64,000 nt of DNA. Origin: Astyanax mexicanus. Lineage: Eukaryota > Chordata > Actinopteri > Characiformes > Acestrorhamphidae. The stretch covers positions 1,869,001 to 1,933,000 of the forward strand of contig NW_026040045.1 of the NCBI RefSeq assembly GCF_023375975.1. The letters are read 5' to 3'. The notes beneath the pieces are model-generated. The model made no database searches. It was not told the DNA's origin and saw only the letters and a list, made by a program, of their open reading frames with translations. Position numbers and translations under genes: made by a program. Of the stretch, positions 56,601 through 64,000 are shown piece after piece; the first letter of the stretch is position 1, and every line of letters begins with the position of its first letter.

Positions 56601-59600
56601 AAAAAATTTCGAAAAATTTTGGGACCCAAAAAATTTTAACCCAAAAAAAAAAATCTTCTAAAAAATTTTGGGACCCAAAAAAATATTGACCCAAAAAAAT
56701 CTTTAAAAAATTTTGGGACCCAAAAAAATACTGTGTCAAAAAAATATTCGAAAAATATTGAGACCCGAATAAATTTTGGGACCCAAAAAAATCGTTGAAA
56801 AATTTTGGGACCCAAAAAAATTTTGACCAAAACAACTTCGAAAAAGTTTGACCTATAAAAACCTCGAAATAATTTGGGACCCAAAAAATTTTAACCCAAA
56901 GGAACTTCGAAAAATTTTCGGATCCAAAAAAAAAAATTTTTGACCATTTTTTAATTTAAAAAAAAGATCTTCAAATTTTTTTCTACCCAAAATAACCCAA
57001 AAAAACCTCGAAAAATTTTGGGACCCAAAAAAAGCATCAAAAAATTTTGAGACCCGAAAATTTTTTGACCCAAATCAAACTTAGAAAAACATTGGGACCC
57101 AAAAAATTTTGAACCAAAAAAACTTAAAAAAAATTTTGGGACCCAAAAAAAATCTACGAAAAATTTTGGGATCCGAAAACATAGTGACACAAAAAAATAT
57201 TGACCCAATGAAATCTTCAAAACTTTTTGAGACCTGAAAAAATTGAAAACTTTTGGGACCCAAACAATTTTGACCCAAAAATAATTGTAAAAAAAAATCT
57301 TCGAAAAATTTTGACCCAAAAAAACTTCAACAATTTTAAACCCAAAAAATTTTGACCAAAACAACTTCGAAAAATTTTGGGACCCAAAAAAAATCGTAAA
57401 ATTTTTTTTCCGAAAAATGTTGATCCAAAAAAACTTCGATACATTTTGGGACCTAAAAAAATATTGACCTAAAAAACTTGGAAAATTTTGAAACCCAAAT
57501 AATTTTATCCCAAAAAAAACAATTCTAAAAATTTTGGGACCCAAAAAAAGATCGAAAAAAAATTTTAGACCCGACAAAATTTTGACCCAAAACAAACTTA
57601 AAAAAAATCCGAAATCAATTTGACCCAAAAAAATATAAAAAAAATTTCGGACCCAAAAAAATATAAAAAAAATTTGTAACCCAAAAAAATATTGACCCAA
57701 TGAAATCTTTGAAAAATTTTGAGACCTGACAAAATGTTTACTCCAAAAAAATGTAAACATTTTGGGACACAAACAATTTTGACCCAAAAATAATCGTCAA
57801 AAAAAAATCTTGGAAAAAATTTTGAGCCAAAAAAATCTTTGAAAAATTTTGGGACCAAAAAAAATTTAACCCAAAGGAACTTAGAAAAATGTTCGGATCC
57901 AAAAAAATCTTCGAAAAATTTTGAGACCCGAAATCTTTTGACCAAAACATCTCCGAAAATTTTTTACCCAAAATAATCTTTAAAAAATGTTGGGACCCAA
58001 AAAAATTTTAACCCATAAAATCTTCGAAAAATTTTGTGACCAAAAAAACTTTGACCTATAAAATCTTTGAAAAATTTTGGGATCCAAAAAATGTTTTAAC
58101 CCAAAAAAAAAAAGATCTTCAAATAATTTATACCCAAAATAACTTTTTAAAATTTTGGGACCCAAAAAAATCTACGAAAAATTTGAGACTCGAAAAAAAA
58201 CATCAAAACATTTTGGGATCTAAAAAAATATTGACCCAGAAAATCTTCGAAAAATTTTGGGACCCAAAAAAATCAACAAAAATTTTTACACCCATAAAAA
58301 AATTAACCCAAAAAGACTTCGAAAAATTTTGTGACCCAAAAAATTATTGGCCCAAAAAAACATAGAAAAATTTAGGGACCCAAAAAAATATTGACCCAAA
58401 AAAATAATCGAAAAATGTTGAGACCCGAAAAAATTTTGACCCATAAAATCTTAAAAAAATTTTGGGACCCAAAAAAATTTGAACCCATAAAATCTTCGAA
58501 AAATTTTGGGACCAAAAAAAATTTTGACCCATAAAATCTTAAAAAAAATTTGGGACCCAAAAAAATTTGAACCCATAAAATCTTCGAAAAATTTTGGGAC
58601 CCAAAAATTTTTAATCCAAAAAAAAAGATCTTCAAATAATTTTTGCCCAAAATAACTTCGATAAATTTTGGGACTCAAAAAAATCTACGAAAAAATTTGA
58701 GACCCGAAAAAAGTTTGACCCAAAAAAACGTCGAAAAATTTTGGGACCCAAAAAAAATCAACAAAAATTTTTACACCCATAAAAACATTAACGCAAAAAG
58801 ACTTCAAAAATTATTGACCCAAAAAAACATCAAAAAATTTAGGGACCCAAAAAAATATTGACCCAAAAAAATCATCGAAAAATTTTGAGACCCGAAAAAA
58901 TTTTGACCCAAAAAAACTTCGAAAAATTTTGGGACCCAAAAAAATTTACGAAAATTTTTTGAGCCAAAACATTTTGACCCAAAAAAAACTCAAAAAATTT
59001 TGGCACCCAAAAAAATCTACGAAAGATTTAGGGATCCGAAATCAATTTCACCCAACAAAATAATTAAAAAAAATTCAGACCCAAATAAATTTTGACCCAA
59101 AAAAACTTCGAAAAATTTTCAGACCTGAAAAAATGTTTACCCCAAAAAAATTTGAAAAATTTTGGGACCCAAAAAATTTTGACCCAAAAATAATCGTAAA
59201 AAAAAATCTTTGAAAAACTTTCAGACCCGAAAGAATTTTGACATAAAAAAAAACTCAAAAAAATTTACGACCTAAAAAATTTTGACCCAAAAAATATTTC
59301 GAAAAATTTTGGGACCCAATAAAAAAAAACTCAAAACAATTTGGAGACCCGAAAAAATTTTGACCCAAAAAAAACTTCAAAAATTTTAAACCCAAAAAAT
59401 TTTGACTCAAAAAAATCTTTGAAAAGTTTGGGGATCTGAAAAAAATTTGACCCAAAACAAACTTAGAAAAATGTTGGGACCCAAAAAAATCTCCGAAAAA
59501 TTTTGGGATCCGAAAAAATATTGACCCAATGAAATCTTTGAAAAATTTTGAGACCTGAAAAATGTTTACCCAAAACAAAATTTAAAAATTTTGGGACCCA

Positions 59601-60638
59601 AACAATTTTGACCCAAAAATAATCGTCAAAAAAAATATCTTCGAAAAACTTTGAGACCCGAAAAAATTTTGACCCAAAAACACTTCGAAAAATTTTGGGA
59701 CCCGAAAAAATTTTGACCCAAAAAAATCTTCTAAAAATTTTGAGACCCAAAAAAAATCTACGAAACATTTTGTGACCCAAAAAGATTTTGGGACCCAAAA
59801 AATTTTAACCATAAAAAAAAATCTACGAAAAAATTTTGATCCAAAAAAAAATTAGAAAAATTTTGGGACCCAAAAAATCTTGACCCAAAAAAAATGTGAA
59901 AAATTTTGGGACCCAAACAATTTTGACCCGAAAATAATCGTCAAAAAAATCTTCGAAAAATTTTAAGACCCGAAAAAAATTTTACCCAAAAAAAAATCTT
60001 CAAAAAATTTTGGGACCCAAAAAAAATATACGAAAAATTTTGAGACCCGAAAATATTTTGACCCAAAAAAAAAACGGCGAAAAATTTTGGGACCCAAAAA
60101 TTTTTTGACCCAAAATAACTTTGAAAAATTTTTGGACCCAAAAAAATACTGTGCCAAAAAATTATTCAAAAAATTTTGACCCAAAAAAAATCTACGAAAA
60201 ATTTTGAGACCTGAAAAAAAATTTGACCTAAAAAAAATCATCTAAAAATTTTGAGACCCGAAAAAATTTTGACCAAAACAACTTCGAAACATTTTGGGAC
60301 CCAAACAATTTTGACCCGAAAATAATCGTCAAAAAAATCTTCAAAACATTTTGGGACCCAAACAATTTTGACCCGAAAATAATCGTCAAAAAAATCTTCA
60401 AAACATTTTGGGACCCAAAAAAAATATACGAAAAATTTTGAGACCCGAAAATATTTTGACCCAAAAAATTATACAAAAAATTTTAACCCAAAAAAAAATT
60501 TTGAAAAAATTTTTGGATCAAAAAAAAATTTGACTCAAAAAATCTTCGAAAAAGTTTTGGGATCCAAAAAATTTTGACCCAAAAAAACTTTGAAAAATTT
60601 TGAGAAACGAGAAAACTTAATTTTGGGACCCAAAAAAA
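53600..60638 (+). repeat. AT-rich satellite block 5 (7 kb)
   Basis: The longest array. Same unit (AAAAATTTTGGGACCCAAAA, GACCCAAAAAAATCTTCG) and same orientation. Local sub-duplications are visible: GAAAAATTTTGGGACCCAAA with TTTTAACCC spacing near 56520-56640; CCCATAAAATCTT units near 58010-58580; and an exact 65-bp repeat near 60285-60420. Apparent ORFs of up to 278 codons on the minus strand (FWVPKFFE-type) come from the repeat. Confidence 0.95.
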
Positions 60639-60934
60639 AAAATAATCCTAGAGTTCTCTTTAGTGTTATTTCCAAATTAACGAAAAACCAGGCAGGTACT
60701 GAACCTCAGATTCCAGCCATTCACACCAGCAACGATTTTATGGACTTCTTCAATAGTAAAATTGAAAACATTCGGGATAAAATTAAACAGATAAATATTA
60801 CATCCTCTCTGTCATCTGGTCTGGCTGATCTAGAACAAAACCCTGTTACTGAAGTTAGGTTGGAAGTCTTTAACCCACTTCCACAGCTAGAACTAGAGAA
60901 AATTATCTCCTCTTCAAACAGCACAACCTGCACA
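60639..60934 (+). mobile_element. L2/CR1-type LINE scrap between endonuclease and RT
   Basis: Reads NPRVLFSVISKLTKNQAG, HTSNDFMDFFNSKIENIRDK and LEKIISSSNSTTCT. This linker precedes RT in L2/CR1-like fish LINEs; the normal continuation (LDPIPT...) is missing after TTCT. Satellite on the left and L1 on the right truncate it. Confidence 0.75.
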
Positions 60935-60984
60935 CTTGTCAAGAGCAGGGAGCAGAGCACAGTGAAGGATGGAAGCACCAGTTA

Positions 60985-61768
60985 TATTGTTGTTTCGTAT
61001 GATTAAGGTCAAGAACCAGCGATATTGGGGAGTGATCTGAAATTAAAATATTGTGATATTTGGTGGAGATCACATTTGATATTAAATTTGAATCAAGCAA
61101 AAAATAGTCAATTCTAGAGAAAGATTTGTAACGCTGCGAGAAAAAAGAATAATCCCTGTGTGTAGGGTGCTGAAGCCTCCATATATCGACTAGACGAGTA
61201 GAAACCATTAAGTTATTAACAATTGTGGAAGCAGCAGAAAGTAACTGAGTTGGTTGAGAAGATCTGTCCAGATAACTGTCCAGCACACAATTGAAGTCAC
61301 CCCCAACAATCACATTCGTGTCTGAGAGATTAGGCAGCAAACCAAAGACTTTACTAAAAAAATTTGGGTCATCAAAATTGGGACCATATATGTTAAGAAG
61401 TGTAACATGGTAGGTATAAATATGTCCTGTCACCAAAAGAATCGACCATTAGGATCGCAAATAGTGGAGATATGCCGAAATGGAATATTTTTACTAATCA
61501 GGATAGTCACTCCACAAGCTTTACTGGAAAATGTGGACTGAAAAATTTGATTGACACATCTGCACTTAAGCAAATTTACCCTAGTTGGCTTTATATGTGT
61601 TTCCTGCAGAAACATAATATCCGCAGCTAAAGATTTTAAATGGGAGAACACCTTCGCTCTTTTAATGGCATGCCCCATTCCACGAACATTCCAACTAGTA
61701 AAAGTAATACCATTGCCACCACCTCTTAAAGAAGAGCTATGCATATCTAAGCACCGTAAATTGTACAA
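60985..61768 (-). pseudogene. L1 ORF2 endonuclease domain
   Basis: APE-type endonuclease: TSWNVRGMG (N), FLQETHI (E), LLNIYGPN, VIVGGDFNCVLD (D-x-N), SRIDYFLL and ISDHSPISL (catalytic SDH). The domain nicks target DNA for priming. A one-base shift near 61435 (GRFFW to VTGHIY) separates two otherwise open parts. The domain ends at DLNHTKQQYNW and homology stops. Confidence 0.85.
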
Positions 61769-61974
61769 ATGACGCCCTTACATATTGAACACAACATAAA
61801 CAAGAACCAAGTAAAAGACACACAAGTATACCCCACCTCCCTCCGTTCCACTTTCCCAAACAAAGTGAAAGCACCTTCCCCTCAAACAGTCCTTGAGGTT
61901 GCCGGACCATAGTGAAACTAAGCCTAACAGAAAAAAGTAGTCCCAAGCCCTCTCTCCAAATAGCTATGATCTGT

Positions 61975-62901
61975 TTAATGTCCATAAAAAAGAACAAAAA
62001 AAAAAAAGGGGGAAAAAAATAAGCGTCCCGACCAATAATAGTAGTAGGTTACATACCAAAAAAAAGCCAGAGTATTAACGAATTGTTCAGCTTCCAGCGG
62101 TGAAGAAAAAACTTGCTCCGATGTTCCCACAGTGACTCTGAGCCGGGCTGGGTAACGAAAACCAACCTTGGCCCCAGCCATCCTCAGCTTGTCACAAACC
62201 TGGCGCTGCTTCATCACCTCTGGAGGATAATCGGGGAAAATATGAACCGCCCTCTCGTTGAATGTCAAGGGAAACTGTTGGCGAGATAGTCGCAATATTT
62301 TCTCCTTGACCTGAAAATGGTGAATCCTGGCAATCATGACGCGTGGCCGAGCCTCGTCACCCTTCTCACTAGATCTGTTCCCCAGACGGTGCGCTCGATC
62401 CACCACTACGTGCTTCGGGAAATTACTGGCACCTAACAGTTCAGGGATAAACTTCTCCATGAACTCCACAGGCCGCATTCCCTCAACTTTCTCAGGTAGG
62501 CCAACAATTTTAATATTTTGACGCCGAGAGCGAGCTTCCAGATCAATCACTTTGGCATGCAGTGCTCGGTTTTCTCTCTGCAATTCCGAGCACAATTGCT
62601 CAACTTTTGCGAGACGGGTATCTTGACTGGAGTAAACCTCCTCGATTGTAGTCACACGGCTACTGAGACTCACCGAGGATGCCTGAGTGGATGCCAGGGT
62701 TGCCTCCAGTGCATTGAATCGGTCAGTCATCGCCTTGTTCATACTCTGTATTGCCGAGAGAATGCTGCCCGAATCCGTATCAGCGTCTTTGGGTTCCACG
62801 CGGCGCTCGGCGCATCCCACCGTTGGTGCTAACGAAGTTAGCTTTGGCGAAGTGTTGCCTGCCGACTCATCTTTGTCCTGTTTTCCACGTTCTGCCTTCA
62901 T
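61975..62901 (-). CDS. L1 ORF1 protein, open
   Basis: 308 codons from ATG 62901. A charged N-terminus is followed by a coiled coil of about 100 residues (MNKAMTDRFNALEATLAS ... LCSELQRENRALHAKVIDLE), the RRM-like core (RRQNIKIVGLPEKVEG, VVDRAHRLGNR, PRVMIARIHHFQVKEKIL) and the C-terminal domain (FPDYPPEVMKQRQVC, GFRYPARLRVT). These are the trimerisation and nucleic-acid-chaperone parts of L1 ORF1p. The last 25 residues are hydrophobic/aromatic and differ from the rest, so the original stop may have been lost. ORF2 starts about 200 bp downstream. Confidence 0.85.
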   Translation of the reverse strand: MKAERGKQDKDESAGNTSPKLTSLAPTVGCAERRVEPKDADTDSGSILSAIQSMNKAMTDRFNALEATLASTQASSVSLSSRVTTIEEVYSSQDTRLAKVEQLCSELQRENRALHAKVIDLEARSRRQNIKIVGLPEKVEGMRPVEFMEKFIPELLGASNFPKHVVVDRAHRLGNRSSEKGDEARPRVMIARIHHFQVKEKILRLSRQQFPLTFNERAVHIFPDYPPEVMKQRQVCDKLRMAGAKVGFRYPARLRVTVGTSEQVFSSPLEAEQFVNTLAFFWYVTYYYYWSGRLFFSPFFFFVLFYGH

Positions 62902-63045
62902 TTTCTCATCCTCCTACTCTTATTAAACAATTAAATCAACAAAACGGTCGGGTAAACTGATAAATTCCAAATTAAATGTCGAATTATAATATAATGTGGA
63001 GAGGAGGTTAGAGAAACGTGTCTACTCCATCTGGTACTCACTAGC

Positions 63046-64000
63046 GCCCCCCACTCAAGTACATTTTGACAAAAGTAATTTACTTCGCTACATTGGAAAA
63101 CTGCCCATTACTGAGTAAAAAAATGCAGGGGAAAAAAACTGTCTTAAGTAAAAAACAATTGGCATAAAAAATGATTAAATAAAATTAAAATAGCCTCATT
63201 ACTCATATTTCATTCCGGCAACAAAAAAACAAACAAAAAGAAATCGCGCCACCCGGAAAGCTTGTGGTTGGATAACAGGTATAAACATATAGCATTCAGA
63301 CCCTCTATTGGTTTGTATTTGATGCGTGACCTGCACGTCACGTCAAACTCCAGAAGTGCGCCAGTGAGAAAGTGGGTAGGAAAACCCCAATTATGCGTCT
63401 CCAGCTGCAGCGAGGGGCTTCGGAATGGTTGAATGCAAATATAACTCTTATCGGATGCGATGCAGCTCAGCAGCACGAGATTTCAGAAATTCACCATCTA
63501 ATCTGAAGAAGCATATTGAGGTAAACTGAATGTTTCCTACAGTTATATGTTGATAAGATATTGTAGTAACCTAGTGATGCACTAATGGTGAATTTGTAAT
63601 GTTTGCGGTGGTTTGGTACAGGACAAGACATGCCAAGGTTAGCTTGCTAGGCCTAGGCTTTGATTCAGTGTTGTAAGCTCCTTTGAGGAGCGCGTGTGAG
63701 CTTTTAATTTTATGAGTTTAGGTGTAGAGGTGGGTAATCTAGGTTCAAAAAGTAAAAATCCATCCCAGGATTTCGCTCCCATTGCCAGGGAATGGATTTT
63801 TAATTTCTGGACCTGGATTACTCACCTTTAGCTACGTGTTGAGTTTGGCTCATCCTTAAAGGACCATTCTAGGTTCCAAGATGACTAAGAGAGGATTGTG
63901 AGTAGACAACACTACTACTTTATCGTCTTAATGCACCCTGGCCCACCCGCGGGCCAGAAAAATGTCATAATTAATATCTGGCTTATGAATAGTTATAGGC
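63046..64000. other. Non-coding right edge with possible unique sequence
   Basis: 63055-63140 (AAGTAATTTACTTCGCTACA) resembles a hAT-type fish MITE end. 63290-63530 is more GC-balanced and ends CATATTGAGGTAAACT, which fits a 5' splice donor; it could be a first exon of a gene to the right. A MITE-like palindrome lies at 63728-63827. No ORF is supported. Confidence 0.4.
63728..63827. repeat. 100-bp palindromic MITE-like repeat
   Basis: The two halves are imperfect inverted copies: AGGTGGGTAATCTAGGTTCA with AAAAATCCATCCCAG on the left, and the complement AGGTGAGTAATCCAGGTCCA with AAAAATCCATTCCCT on the right (about 80 percent over about 38 bp). Short internally symmetric elements of this kind are frequent in fish. 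No certain target duplication (TTA on the right only). Confidence 0.7.

Larger units (their letters stand above)
60950..63045 (-). mobile_element. L1-clade LINE, 5' half, minus strand
   Basis: Holds a 5' untranslated part, complete ORF1 and the endonuclease of ORF2, then stops at about 60985, before RT. The usual L1 defect is 5' truncation; this copy has the opposite, so its 3' part was lost by deletion or rearrangement. Confidence 0.85.

Noticed and set aside
56951..57787. Long open frames (up to 278 codons) in the satellite, FWVPKFFE- or TQKNLRKI-type peptides on either strand
   Set aside because: They follow directly from the repeat unit, which has few stop triplets; the peptide changes with every indel and all five arrays give similar strings. 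No domain, no start context.
53600..60638. CRISPR-like regular repeats
   Set aside because: Units are directly tandem with no unique spacers, in vertebrate-type DNA; this is satellite, not a CRISPR array.

Overview
This window is vertebrate repeat DNA, most probably from a teleost fish. The mix of BEL/Pao, several Ty3/gypsy lineages (PNMA-gag type, Sushi-type chromovirus, short-LTR type), L2 and L1 LINEs, a retrovirus-like provirus and a possible Ngaro/DIRS-type element with split direct repeats fits teleosts. I found no convincing host protein-coding gene and no tRNA or rRNA gene.

Layout. 1-1544: minus-strand LINE ORF1 fragment with CCHC knuckles, truncating a BEL LTR. 1545-21505: a four-level nest. 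A BEL/Pao element carries an L2 fragment in gag (2566-3219). In its reverse transcriptase, between AGGGC target duplications, sits a short-LTR gypsy (A, 5546-19474). Gypsy A in turn carries a very young gypsy (B, 9984-19185, CATG duplications). B has 1378-bp LTRs with one visible difference, an 18-nt primer-binding site matching tRNA-Arg(ACG), a PNMA-like gag, and a textbook -1 frameshift signal at the gag stop. 21506-23900: AT-rich satellite. 23906-27390: decayed minus-strand provirus interrupted by a solo LTR (26163-26726, ATTAC duplications). 27516-30866: minus-strand relative of gypsy B. 30867-34144: unassigned. 34145-36407: L2 LINE. 37693-38675: LTR behind a polypurine tract. 38676-46885: satellite broken by a composite element with A1...B1-A2..B2 repeats (40262-43029) and a solo LTR (43667-44177). 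46886-51068: Sushi-type gypsy with chromodomain. 51070-53598: L1 3' half. 53600-60638: 7 kb of satellite. 60639-63045: L2 scrap and a minus-strand L1 5' half. 63046-64000: unassigned sequence with a 100-bp palindromic MITE-like repeat.

The satellite is the framework. About 14 kb in five blocks shares one motif set (GGGACCC, AAAATTTT, TTCGAA, GACCCAAAAAAA), almost all in one orientation. The simplest reading is one ancestral array repeatedly invaded by transposons. The 'genes' therefore do not form a host pathway; they are gag, protease, RT, RNase H, integrase, endonuclease and ORF1 remnants. Only gypsy B gag and the minus-strand L1 ORF1 look intact.

Most worth checking: the gypsy B frameshift cassette, a candidate antisense exon-intron structure shared by two diverged LTRs, the split-direct-repeat element, the dyad-rich satellite as an insertion target, a 36-bp template-switch hairpin in the Sushi RT, and LTR divergences that contradict the nesting order.
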